From an uncultured Oscillibacter sp. (GTDB taxonomy: Bacteria > Bacillota > Clostridia > Oscillospirales > Oscillospiraceae), in NCBI GenBank assembly GCA_946551795.1, contig CAMNRF010000001.1, positions 1-64,000 on the forward strand: a DNA stretch of 64,000 nt, in the 5' to 3' direction. The position numbers and the translations under genes are program-made. Under the pieces are notes generated by a model, which was given only the letters and a program-made list of their open reading frames with translations, made no database searches and was not told where the DNA came from. Positions 40,717 through 48,861 of this stretch are shown here, piece by piece. The stretch's first letter is position 1; the number at the start of each line of letters is the position of its first letter.

Positions 40717-42579
40717 ATGCTGTTGGAATCCATCCATTCCCCAGCCGATGTCAGAGCACTGCCGGACGGACAGCTCCCCCAGCTCTGTCAAGAGCTGAGG
40801 GAGTTTCTTGTGGGGAGCGTCTCTGAGACCGGGGGCCACCTGGCCTCCAACCTGGGGGCGGTGGAGCTGACGGTGGCCATCCACCGGGTGTTCGACACCT
40901 CCGCTGACCGGCTGGTGTTCGACGTGGGCCACCAGTGCTATGTCCACAAGGCCCTCACCGGGCGGCGGGAGCTGTTCTCCACTCTGCGGCAGTTCGGCGG
41001 CCTCTCCGGCTTCCCCAAGCCCCGGGAGAGCGGGCACGACGCCTTTGTGGCCGGACACGCCTCCAACTCCGTCTCCGTGGCCCTTGGAATGGCAAGGGCA
41101 AGGACTTTACAAAATGCCGCCTACAGCGTTCTGGCTCTGATCGGAGACGGCGCGCTCACCGGGGGCCTGGCCTACGAGGGCCTCAACGACGCCGGGGCCT
41201 CCGGGGAGCCGCTGATTGTGATTCTCAACGACAACGGCATGTCCATCAACCCCAACGTGGGGGCCCTCTCCAAGCACCTGAGCCGGCTGCGGAGCAAGCC
41301 GGCCTACTACCACTTCAAAAAATTCTACCGCCAGCTCTTCGGCCCCCATCCGGAGAGAAATAAGCTCTACCGGTTCAACCACAGGGTCAAGACGTCTTTA
41401 AAGCGGGTTCTCTGGCCCGGCAGCACCCTGTTTGAGGACATGGGCTTTACCTATCTGGGGCCCATCGACGGCCACGACCTGGACCGGCTCTGCCATGTGC
41501 TGGAGTGGGCCCGGGAGCTTCACAGCCCCGTGCTGGTCCATGTGCGGACCGTCAAGGGGAGGGGGTACTCCTTCGCGGAGAGGGACCCCAGCAAGTTCCA
41601 CGGCGTCGCCCCCTTCGACCCCGATACCGGCCTTTTGAAAAAGCCGGGCGGAGAGAATTTCTCCGCCGTCTTCGGCAGGGCCCTTGCCGCCATGGCGGCG
41701 AAGGACGCCAGGGTCTGCGCCGTCACCGCCGCCATGGCGGACGGCACCGGCCTCACCGGCTTTGCCCGGGAGTTTCCGGAGCGGTTTTTTGACGTGGGCA
41801 TCGCCGAGGGCCACGCCGTCGCCATGGCGGCGGGCCTGGCCAAGCAGGATATGATCCCCGTGCTGGCGGTCTACTCCACCTTTTTGCAGCGGGGCTATGA
41901 TATGCTGATTCACGACGTGGCCCTCCAGGGCCTCCATGTGGTGCTGGGGGTGGACCGGGCCGGGCTGGTAGGACCTGACGGCGAGACCCACCAGGGCTGC
42001 TTTGACGCCCTGTTCCTGTCGGAGATCCCTGGGTTTACGGTGCTGTGCCCCGCCAATTTCGCCGAGCTGCGGACCATGCTGCGGCAGGCGGTTCTTGAGA
42101 TCGGGGGGCCTGTGGCGGTGCGCTATCCCCGGGGCGGCGAGGGGGCCTTTCGGGAGGATACCTCGGCGGAGCCGCTGGTCTGCCTCCGGCAGGGAGGGGA
42201 TGTGACCCTGCTGGCCTACGGCCTGATGGTAAACAATGCCCTGCGGGCGGCGGAGCTGCTTCACGCGGAGCATGGGATCGAGGCGCGGGTTCTAAAGCTG
42301 AACCGGATCGCGCCGCTGGACGGGGACCTTCTGGCTCCGTGGTTCCGGGGCGGGGAGGTTCTGGCGGTGCCGGAGGACGCCTTCGGCGCCGGATGCGTGG
42401 GGCAGCGGGCGGCCGCCATTCTGGCCCAGCACGGCAGGGCCCCAGGCAGGCTGGTTCTGAAAAATCTGGGCAGAACCTTTGCCCCGGAGGGGTCCATCTC
42501 CCAGCTGGAGCGCAGTTTTGGCCTGGATGATGCCGGGATTGCGGCGTCGGTTTGGGAGGCGGTGAACCATGAGCAATAA
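40717..42579 (+). CDS. dxs: 1-deoxy-D-xylulose-5-phosphate synthase
   Basis: A 620-residue thiamine diphosphate enzyme joining pyruvate and glyceraldehyde-3-phosphate, the first step of the MEP isoprenoid pathway. ThDP/Mg binding is seen in GDGALTGGLAYEGLNDA and NDNGMSINPNVG; the His of DVGHQCYVHK and the transketolase-like middle (PERFFDVGIAEGHAVAMAAGLA) are intact, as is the C-terminal domain. The ATG at 40717 has GAGAGGAGAA upstream. It shares the cluster with ispA, so both ends of isoprenoid synthesis flank the OLE module. Confidence 0.97.
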   Translation: MLLESIHSPADVRALPDGQLPQLCQELREFLVGSVSETGGHLASNLGAVELTVAIHRVFDTSADRLVFDVGHQCYVHKALTGRRELFSTLRQFGGLSGFPKPRESGHDAFVAGHASNSVSVALGMARARTLQNAAYSVLALIGDGALTGGLAYEGLNDAGASGEPLIVILNDNGMSINPNVGALSKHLSRLRSKPAYYHFKKFYRQLFGPHPERNKLYRFNHRVKTSLKRVLWPGSTLFEDMGFTYLGPIDGHDLDRLCHVLEWARELHSPVLVHVRTVKGRGYSFAERDPSKFHGVAPFDPDTGLLKKPGGENFSAVFGRALAAMAAKDARVCAVTAAMADGTGLTGFAREFPERFFDVGIAEGHAVAMAAGLAKQDMIPVLAVYSTFLQRGYDMLIHDVALQGLHVVLGVDRAGLVGPDGETHQGCFDALFLSEIPGFTVLCPANFAELRTMLRQAVLEIGGPVAVRYPRGGEGAFREDTSAEPLVCLRQGGDVTLLAYGLMVNNALRAAELLHAEHGIEARVLKLNRIAPLDGDLLAPWFRGGEVLAVPEDAFGAGCVGQRAAAILAQHGRAPGRLVLKNLGRTFAPEGSISQLERSFGLDDAGIAASVWEAVNHEQ

Positions 42580-43393
42580 GACGCGGCTGGACGTGCTGCT
42601 GGTGGAGCGGGGGCTCCAGGAGAGCCGCCAGCGGGCCCAGGCCACCATCATGAGCGGGGCGGTGTTTGTGGGCGGCCGGCGGATGGACAAGCCGGGTGCC
42701 GCCGTTCCCAATGACGCGGAGATCGAGATCCGCGGGAATTCCCTGCGGTATGTCAGCCGGGGCGGGCTGAAACTGGAGAAGGCCATGGCCTCCTTTCCCA
42801 TCGCGCTGGCGGGGGCGGTCTGCGGGGACATCGGGGCCTCCACCGGCGGCTTTACGGACTGTATGCTGCAAAATGGCGCGGCCAGAGTCTACGCCGTGGA
42901 CGTGGGCTACGGCCAGCTGGCCTGGAAGCTTCGGAGCGACGAACGGGTGATCTGCCTGGAGCGGACCAACGCCCGGTATCTCAGCCGGGAGCAGATTCCG
43001 GAGGAGCTGGACTTCGCCTCTGTGGACGTGAGCTTCATCTCTCTGAAACTGATCCTGCCGCCCCTGCGCGCCCTGCTGCGGGAAGGGGGGCACACGGTCT
43101 GTCTCATCAAGCCCCAGTTTGAGGCCGGACGGGAGAACGTTGGCAAAAAGGGCGTGGTCCGGGACCCGGCGGTGCACCGGGAGGTGCTGGAGCGGTTCCT
43201 GGAGCACGCCCGGGACGCCGGATTTTTGGTTCTGGGCCTGACCTATTCCCCCATCCGGGGCCCGGAGGGGAATATCGAGTACCTGGGTTATCTGGAAAAG
43301 GGACCCTGGGTGCCCATGGAGTTTGATCTGGAGGCGCTGGTGGCGGAGTCTCACCAGACGCTTCCGGAGCACGGAGAGGGGAACTGTCAATGA
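42569..43393 (+). CDS. tlyA: TlyA family rRNA 2'-O-methyltransferase
   Basis: A 274-residue protein with an N-terminal S4 domain (RLDVLLVERGLQESRQRAQATIMSG) and an FtsJ/RrmJ-like SAM methyltransferase domain (DIGASTGGFTDCMLQNGA at ~89-106). In mycobacteria TlyA makes 2'-O-methylcytidine in 16S and 23S rRNA, and loss gives capreomycin resistance; the Bacillus homologue is YqxC. The start overlaps the dxs end by 11 bp. Catalytic Lys and Asp residues typical of FtsJ (SVDVSFISL, LIKPQFE) are present. Confidence 0.95.
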   Translation: MSNKTRLDVLLVERGLQESRQRAQATIMSGAVFVGGRRMDKPGAAVPNDAEIEIRGNSLRYVSRGGLKLEKAMASFPIALAGAVCGDIGASTGGFTDCMLQNGAARVYAVDVGYGQLAWKLRSDERVICLERTNARYLSREQIPEELDFASVDVSFISLKLILPPLRALLREGGHTVCLIKPQFEAGRENVGKKGVVRDPAVHREVLERFLEHARDAGFLVLGLTYSPIRGPEGNIEYLGYLEKGPWVPMEFDLEALVAESHQTLPEHGEGNCQ

Positions 43394-44274
43394 ACAGCAA
43401 GAAGATCATCCTGTGTCCCAACCCCAACCGGGACCAGGGGATGACGGTCACCAGGGCCGCCGAGAAGATCCTGCGGGAGCTGGGTTTCCAGACGGTGGTG
43501 TGCTCCCCCTTCAAGGACCAGCGGCCGGGGCTCTTCGCCGGGTATGAGGTGCGGCCCCTGCTCCAGGAGCTGCGGGACGCGGACCTGCTGATCACCTTCG
43601 GCGGGGACGGCACAATTCTGCACCTGGCCAAGCTGGTGGCCCTGAACAAGATCCCGGTCCTGGGCATCAACATGGGGGGCCTGGGATTTGTGGCGGAGCT
43701 GGAGGCCGGGGAGCTGGAGGCCCTGCGAAAGCTGGAGCACTGGGAGTTCGCCGTGGAACAGCGGATGATGCTGGACGTGGCGGTCCTCCGGGAGGGCCGG
43801 CAGATCTTCACCAATCTGGGGCTCAACGACGCCGTGATCCGGGAGGGCCCCATCTCCCATGTCATCCACTTAAAGATCTCCTCCGACGGGCGGCACTTGA
43901 CAGACATCGCCGGAGACGGCGTCATCATCGCCACGCCCACGGGTTCCACAGCCTACTCCCTCTCCGCCGGCGGACCGGTGGTGGAGCCGGAGGCCCAGAC
44001 CATGGTGGTCACCCCCATCTGCACCCACAATATGCGGTTTTCCTCCTACGTCCTGTCGCCGGAGCACACGCTGACGGTGGAGCTGGAGCGCAACGGCAGA
44101 AAGCCGGTGTACCTCTTTGTGGACGAGAGCCGCCCCTTCGCCCTGCGGTCCGACGACAAAGTGGTGGTGCGGCGGAGCAGGCACGTCACCAAGCTGGCCC
44201 GCCTGTCGGAGCGGAGCTTTTGCGAGATTTTTGCACAAAAAATGCTGCCGGGAGGGCTGAATGATGAAAAATAA
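43390..44274 (+). CDS. nadK: NAD kinase
   Basis: A 294-residue enzyme making NADP+ from NAD+ and ATP or polyphosphate. The catalytic GGDGT (in LLITFGGDGTILHL, ~72-76) and the second signature GDGVIIATPTGSTAYSLSAGGPVV are intact. The N-terminal ~60 residues precede the kinase fold and begin with NSKKIILCPNPNRDQ. It overlaps tlyA by 4 bp and argR by 14 bp, so it is embedded in the operon. Confidence 0.96.
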   Translation: MNSKKIILCPNPNRDQGMTVTRAAEKILRELGFQTVVCSPFKDQRPGLFAGYEVRPLLQELRDADLLITFGGDGTILHLAKLVALNKIPVLGINMGGLGFVAELEAGELEALRKLEHWEFAVEQRMMLDVAVLREGRQIFTNLGLNDAVIREGPISHVIHLKISSDGRHLTDIAGDGVIIATPTGSTAYSLSAGGPVVEPEAQTMVVTPICTHNMRFSSYVLSPEHTLTVELERNGRKPVYLFVDESRPFALRSDDKVVVRRSRHVTKLARLSERSFCEIFAQKMLPGGLNDEK

Positions 44275-44713
44275 CCGTCAGGCGATGATTTTGGAGATCA
44301 TCTCCCAGGAGAATATCGAGACCCAGGAGCAGCTGCTCTCCAGGCTCCAGGAGCGGGGGATCAACAGTACCCAGGCCACCATCTCCCGGGACATCAAGCA
44401 GATGCATCTGATCAAGCAGCCGGCGGGGCAGGGGGTGTACAAATACGCGGTTTCCGACAACCGCAGCCGCCTGAACTTCGCGGAGAAGCTGCGCACGATC
44501 TTCCGGGAGAGCATCACCAGCATCGACTGCGCCCAGAACATCGTGGTTATCAAGACCATGCCGGGTCTGGCCAGCGCCGCCTGCTCTGCCCTGGACAACA
44601 TGGACCTGCCCTACATGGTGGGCTCCCTGGCGGGGGACGACACGGCGTTTTTGCTCATGCGGGACACAGAGGCCGCCGAGACCTTCTGCGAGGAGATCAA
44701 GGAGATGCTATAA
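44261..44713 (+). CDS. argR: arginine repressor ArgR/AhrC
   Basis: A 150-residue repressor. The N-terminal winged helix (RQAMILEIISQENIETQEQLLSRLQERGINSTQATISRDIKQM, ~5-47) binds ARG boxes, and the C-terminal oligomerisation domain (~80-150) binds L-arginine through the GD motif in VGSLAGDDTAFLLM. It controls arginine synthesis and use. In Bacillus ahrC occupies the same place before recN. Confidence 0.97.
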   Translation: MMKNNRQAMILEIISQENIETQEQLLSRLQERGINSTQATISRDIKQMHLIKQPAGQGVYKYAVSDNRSRLNFAEKLRTIFRESITSIDCAQNIVVIKTMPGLASAACSALDNMDLPYMVGSLAGDDTAFLLMRDTEAAETFCEEIKEML

Positions 44714-44719
44714 ATCTCC

Positions 44720-44741
44720 AAGGGGGACTGGCGTCCCCCTT
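44720..44741 (+). terminator. hairpin after argR
   Basis: AAGGGGGAC (44720-44728) pairs with GTCCCCCTT (44733-44741) around TGGC; no T run follows. Confidence 0.5.
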
Positions 44742-44750
44742 AGACGCTGC

Positions 44751-44803
44751 GCCGGGCGCTGCCCGGCTCCGCTGAACCCCCTCGCCCGCATACGATGCGG
44801 GCG
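44751..44803. repeat. short hairpin array between argR and recN
   Basis: Perfect stems GCCGGGC/GCCCGGC (44751-44767, loop GCT) and CGCCCGCAT/ATGCGGGCG (44783-44803, loop ACG), with further GC-rich near-palindromes to ~44815. The style matches the arrays at 36.9 and 60.3 kb. Confidence 0.65.
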
Positions 44804-44892
44804 GCCGCTGCGGCGAGCAGAGGTGTCCCGGCAGAAATGAATTCCGCCGGGACGGAATAGACGTTTCAAAATCGTGAAGGAAGGGCCAGAGT

Positions 44893-46578
44893 ATGCTGGA
44901 AGTGCTTCACATTGAGAATATCGCAGTGATCGAGGAGGCGGACATCCAGTTCCGCCCGGGCTTCAACGCCCTGACCGGCGAGACCGGCGCGGGCAAGTCC
45001 ATCGTCATCGACGCCATGGGTGCGGTGCTGGGGGGCCGGACCTCCCGGGAGCTGATCCGCACCGGGGCGGACAGGGCCTTTGTCAGCGCCTCCTTCTCCG
45101 GCGTCTCTCCGGACCTGCCGGGACTGGCGGAAAACGGCGTCGCGCCGGAGGAGGACGGGACGCTGCTGCTCCAGCGGGAGATCGGGGCGGATGGAAAAAA
45201 TGTCTGCCGGGCCAACGGCCGGCCCATCACCGTGGCACAGCTGCGGCGGATCGGCGGGGAGCTGCTGAACATCCACGGCCAGCACGACGGGCAGCAGCTG
45301 CTGGACGAGGAGCAGCACGGCGCCTATCTGGACCGCTTCGGCCGGACGGAGGCGGCGCTGAGGGCCTATCAGGCGGAGTATCAGACCATGGAGGCCCTGC
45401 GGTCTGAGATGCGGTCCCTTCAAATGGACGAGGCGGAGAAGGCCCGCCGGGTGGACAGCCTCCGCTTTCAGATCGACGAGCTGGAGCGGGCGGAGCTGGT
45501 GCCCGGCGAGGAGGAGGAGCTGAACGCCCGCCGGAGCCTCCTGCGCAACGGGGAGAAGTATCTCTCCGCTCTCTCCGGGGCGGATTACGCCCTCAGCGGC
45601 GGCGACGAGAGCGGCGGCGCCGTGAGCCAGCTCCGGGACGCGGAGGAGGCCCTGTCCGGTATCCGCTCTTTGAGTGACGATCTGGGCGAGCTGTATAAAC
45701 GCCTGGAAGAACTGCGCTGTGAAGCCTATGACCTTGCGGAGACGGTTCGGGACAAGCGGACGGAGTTTGACTTCTCCCCGGCGGAGCTGGATGCGGTGGA
45801 GAGCCGCGCGGACCAGCTGTACCGCCTGAAAAAGAAGTACGGCGCCACGGTGGAGGAGTGCCTGGAGTATCTGGAGAAGTGCCGGGCGGAGCTGGACGCC
45901 ATCGAGACGGCGGACGACACGCTGGCGCGTCTGGAGCAAAAGCTGAAAAAGGCGGAGAAATCCACCCTGGCCGCCGGCGCGGCTCTGACTGCCGCCCGGA
46001 AAACGGCGGCCAAGTCTTTGGAATCCCGCATCCAGACGGAGCTCCGGGAGCTGGACATGGGGAAGGTGCGCTTCTCCATCGACTTCGGGGAAAAGGCGCC
46101 CTCTCCGGACGGGTGCGACGTCATCCGCTTTTTGATGTCCGCCAACGCCGGGGAGGACCTGCGGCCCATCGCCAAGATCGCCTCCGGCGGCGAGCTGGCC
46201 CGAATTATGCTGGCGCTGAAAAATGTGCTGGCGGAGCAGGAGGCCGTGGGGACCTTGGTGTTCGACGAGGTGGACACCGGCGTGTCCGGCCGGGCGGCCC
46301 AGAAGGTGGCGGAGAAGCTGGCCCAGGTGAGCCGCCGCAAGCAGGTGCTGTGCGTCACCCATCTGCCCCAGCTGGCGGCCATGGCGGACACCCACTTCTC
46401 CGTGGAGAAGGGGGAGCGGAAGGGCCGGACCTACACGGAGGTGGTCCAGCTGGACCGGGAGCGCCGCAAGGCGGAGCTGGCCCGGATCACCGGCGGCACC
46501 AAGGTGACGGAGGCCCTGCTGGAGAGCGCCGGAGAGCTGCTGGACGGCGCGGAGGCATATCGAAAGACCTTAACCTAA
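44893..46578 (+). CDS. recN: DNA repair protein RecN
   Basis: A 561-residue SMC-like ATPase acting in double-strand break repair. Walker A GETGAGKS is at 29-36; a long coiled-coil middle (~155-365) separates the ATPase halves; the ABC signature is in KIASGGELARIMLAL and Walker B in LVFDEVDTGVSGRAAQ. The LNIHGQHDGQQL motif near 130 is family-specific. The ATG at 44893 follows GAAGGAAGGG. recN closes the argR-recN pair typical of Firmicutes. Confidence 0.97.
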   Translation: MLEVLHIENIAVIEEADIQFRPGFNALTGETGAGKSIVIDAMGAVLGGRTSRELIRTGADRAFVSASFSGVSPDLPGLAENGVAPEEDGTLLLQREIGADGKNVCRANGRPITVAQLRRIGGELLNIHGQHDGQQLLDEEQHGAYLDRFGRTEAALRAYQAEYQTMEALRSEMRSLQMDEAEKARRVDSLRFQIDELERAELVPGEEEELNARRSLLRNGEKYLSALSGADYALSGGDESGGAVSQLRDAEEALSGIRSLSDDLGELYKRLEELRCEAYDLAETVRDKRTEFDFSPAELDAVESRADQLYRLKKKYGATVEECLEYLEKCRAELDAIETADDTLARLEQKLKKAEKSTLAAGAALTAARKTAAKSLESRIQTELRELDMGKVRFSIDFGEKAPSPDGCDVIRFLMSANAGEDLRPIAKIASGGELARIMLALKNVLAEQEAVGTLVFDEVDTGVSGRAAQKVAEKLAQVSRRKQVLCVTHLPQLAAMADTHFSVEKGERKGRTYTEVVQLDRERRKAELARITGGTKVTEALLESAGELLDGAEAYRKTLT

Positions 46579-46586
46579 GACTGCAA

Positions 46587-46820
46587 TTGCAGCTTTATCG
46601 CCCCACATTGGCGCTGGCCTGCGGAAAGGGTTCTGTCTTTTCCTCGGTATGGGCGCTGGAGGAAACCGGACCGGAGATTCTGCACGACAGAGAGAGCGGT
46701 CTTCGTTTCTATCACTCCGCACTGCTGCACTGTCCGGTGGTGGAGATTCGGCACCCCAACCGGGCAAATGTGGCGGAGTGGTGCCGGAGACTGGAGAAAT
46801 TTCGGATTTTGGTCTTATAA
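46587..46820 (+). CDS. possible small protein, unsupported start
   Basis: An open frame of 77 codons from TTG at 46587, encoding LQLYRPTLALACGKGSVF...WCRRLEKFRILVL. It fills the gap between recN and the T-box, and the composition of the frame is protein-like. However, there is no SD and no ATG; other TTG starts (46608) are equally possible. It may be the 3' remnant of a decayed gene. I recognise nothing in it. Confidence 0.3.
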   Translation: MQLYRPTLALACGKGSVFSSVWALEETGPEILHDRESGLRFYHSALLHCPVVEIRHPNRANVAEWCRRLEKFRILVL

Positions 46821-46825
46821 ACAGA

Positions 46826-46854
46826 TTGACAAGTGCGGCATTTTAGGGTACAAT
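46826..46854 (+). promoter_or_regulatory. SigmaA promoter of the T-box-tyrS unit
   Basis: TTGACA (46826-46831), 17-bp spacer, TACAAT (46849-46854). Confidence 0.85.
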
Positions 46855-46860
46855 ACCCTC

Positions 46861-47136
46861 TACATACGACGATGAAGAGGAAGAGTAGCCGCCCCGGCGC
46901 TGCGCAGAGAGCCCCTGTTTTGCTGAAAAGGGGAGAGGGCCGGACGGTGAATACCCCTCGGAGCCGGCACCCCAACGGCCCTTGCGGCCCAGTAGGCGTG
47001 CTCCGGGTGCGCCCGTTACCGCGCGGGAGTGTGATGGCACTCCACGAGGCCGTCTCCGCGAGGGGGCGGCGAACCAGAGGTGGTACCGCGAAGTGACTTC
47101 GCCCTCTGTCCCGGCCCGGGACGGAGGGCGAATTTT
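46861..47136 (+). ncRNA. T-box riboswitch (tyrosine)
   Basis: The leader begins with the Stem I hallmark GATGAAGAGGAAGAGTAG (~46871-46888) and contains the T-box element AGAGGTGGTACCGCG at 47076-47090, whose UGGU segment pairs with uncharged tRNA acceptor ends. The terminator stem TTCGCCCTC/GAGGGCGAA followed by TTTT spans 47098-47136 and can be displaced by the antiterminator. A UAC tyrosine codon at 46952-46954 (in GGTGAATACC) is the likely specifier. Uncharged tRNA-Tyr would allow tyrS transcription. Confidence 0.93.
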
Positions 47137-47157
47137 AATCAAAGGAGAACGATTGAC

Positions 47158-48387
47158 ATGACCTGTTATGACGAATTGAAAGCCCGCGGGCTGATCGCCC
47201 AGGTGACGGACGAGGAGGAGATCAAGGAGCTGATCAACGGCGGCAAGGCGGTGTTCTACATCGGCTTTGACTGCACTGCCGACAGCCTCCACGTGGGTCA
47301 CTTCATGGCCCTGTGTCTGATGAAGCGCCTCCAGATGGCGGGGAACCGTCCCATTGCCCTGATCGGCGGCGGCACCACCATGGTGGGCGACCCCTCCGGC
47401 CGCAGCGATATGCGCCAGATGCTGACGCCGGAGACGATAGCGCACAACGCCGAGTGCTTCAAGCGCCAGATGGAGAAATTCATCGACTTCGGCGAGGGCA
47501 AGGCTATGATGCTCAACAACGCCGACTGGCTGCTGGACCTCAACTATGTGGAGCTGCTGCGGGAGGTGGGCGCCTGCTTCTCCGTGAACAATATGCTGCG
47601 GGCGGAGTGCTACAAGCAGCGGATGGAGAAGGGCCTCAGCTTCCTGGAGTTCAACTATATGATCATGCAGTCCTATGACTTCTATCATATGTTCCAGACG
47701 GTGGGCTGCAATATGCAGTTCGGCGGCGACGACCAGTGGAGCAATATGCTGGGCGGCACGGAGCTGATCCGCCGCAAGCTGGGCAAGGACGCCTACGCCA
47801 TGACCATCACTCTGCTCCTCAACAGCGAGGGCAAGAAGATGGGCAAGACCGCCAAGGGCGCGGTCTGGCTGGACCCCAGCAAGACCAGCCCCTTTGAGTT
47901 CTACCAGTACTGGCGGAACGTGGGCGACGGCGACGTCCTGAAATGCATCCGGATGCTGACCTTCCTGCCCCTGGAGCAGATCAATGAGATGGACGGCTGG
48001 GAGGGCAGCCAGCTGAACCGGGCCAAGGAGATTCTGGCCTATGAGCTGACCAAGCTGGTCCACGGTGAGGCAGAGGCCGAGAAGGCCCAGGAGACCGCCC
48101 GGGGCCTGTTCTCCGGCGGCGGTTCCACGGAGCATATGCCCACCACGGAGCTGGACGAGGGGAAGTTCGACGGCGGGAAGATCGGCGCGGTCAACCTGCT
48201 GGTGGCCTGCGGCCTGTGCCCCTCCAACGGCGAGGCCCGGCGGCTGATCCAGCAGGGCGGCATGGCGGTGAACGACCGGAAGGTAACGGACATCGGCGAG
48301 ACCTTTGACCGGGCGGACTTTGCGGGCGAGGGCGTCATCATCAAAAAGGGCAAGAAGGTCTATCACCGGGCCGTTGTAAAGGGATAG
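47158..48387 (+). CDS. tyrS: tyrosyl-tRNA synthetase
   Basis: A 409-residue class I aminoacyl-tRNA synthetase charging tRNA-Tyr. HVGH (in LHVGHFMALC, near residue 45) is the HIGH motif and GKKMGKT (~225) the KMSKS loop. The catalytic domain of ~320 residues is followed by a C-terminal S4 domain (GLCPSNGEARRLIQQGGMAVNDRKV). The longer subtype (TyrS2/TyrZ-like architecture) is suggested by the KMGKT sequence. The ATG at 47158 follows AAAGGAGAA; upstream frame is leader RNA. Confidence 0.96.
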   Translation: MTCYDELKARGLIAQVTDEEEIKELINGGKAVFYIGFDCTADSLHVGHFMALCLMKRLQMAGNRPIALIGGGTTMVGDPSGRSDMRQMLTPETIAHNAECFKRQMEKFIDFGEGKAMMLNNADWLLDLNYVELLREVGACFSVNNMLRAECYKQRMEKGLSFLEFNYMIMQSYDFYHMFQTVGCNMQFGGDDQWSNMLGGTELIRRKLGKDAYAMTITLLLNSEGKKMGKTAKGAVWLDPSKTSPFEFYQYWRNVGDGDVLKCIRMLTFLPLEQINEMDGWEGSQLNRAKEILAYELTKLVHGEAEAEKAQETARGLFSGGGSTEHMPTTELDEGKFDGGKIGAVNLLVACGLCPSNGEARRLIQQGGMAVNDRKVTDIGETFDRADFAGEGVIIKKGKKVYHRAVVKG

Positions 48388-48455
48388 GCGCTGTGTGGCA
48401 GCCTGTACTGGTGGTCGATGAATATAAAACCGTGTATGGAGAGGGATAAACGATC

Positions 48456-48683
48456 ATGAGAATTGGAGGTCCTTCACAGGCCTATCAGGGATACAGGAAA
48501 TCCACGGATCTGTCCGCGTCATCAAGGACCTTTGGACAGGCGATGCAGACAAAAGCGCAGGACCGTTATGTTCCCAAGTATACGGATGACATCGTAAAAA
48601 TGATGGAGGGCTGCATCGACCGGTTTGTTAAAGGGGTCATCGGGGACGGCATCGATCAGATGACCGGCGCGGCAGAAAAATAG
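48456..48683 (+). CDS. small hypothetical protein
   Basis: A 75-residue protein (MRIGGPSQAYQGYRKSTDLSAS...) without membrane segment. The middle is Ser/Thr/Gln-rich and the second half forms a helix-like DDIVKMMEGCIDRFVKGVIGDGIDQM. AGAGGGA lies before the ATG. It follows tyrS by 68 bp and is ended by its own terminator. No family recognised. Confidence 0.5.
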   Translation: MRIGGPSQAYQGYRKSTDLSASSRTFGQAMQTKAQDRYVPKYTDDIVKMMEGCIDRFVKGVIGDGIDQMTGAAEK

Positions 48684-48710
48684 CCGGGAAACTGATCCGG
48701 AGTATTCAAA

Positions 48711-48740
48711 AGGGGAGGGCCGCGGCCCTCCCCTGGTTTT
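48711..48740 (+). terminator. intrinsic terminator
   Basis: AGGGGAGGGCCGCGGCCCTCCCCT (24 bp, 48711-48734) is a perfect palindrome followed by GGTTTTCTG. Confidence 0.85.
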
Positions 48741-48799
48741 CTGTTACCGCGCCGTTACTTCTTTTACCGCACTGTCATCTTTCTGTAACTGTACCGTGG

Positions 48800-48828
48800 T
48801 AGACATAATGTTGTTTTTCCCCTATACT
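48800..48828 (+). promoter_or_regulatory. SigmaA promoter of the secreted protein gene
   Basis: TAGACA (48800-48805), 17-bp spacer, TATACT (48823-48828), ~34 bp before the ATG. Confidence 0.65.
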
Positions 48829-48861
48829 TTTTCTATCGAGAGATATAGAGGTGGGATCACA

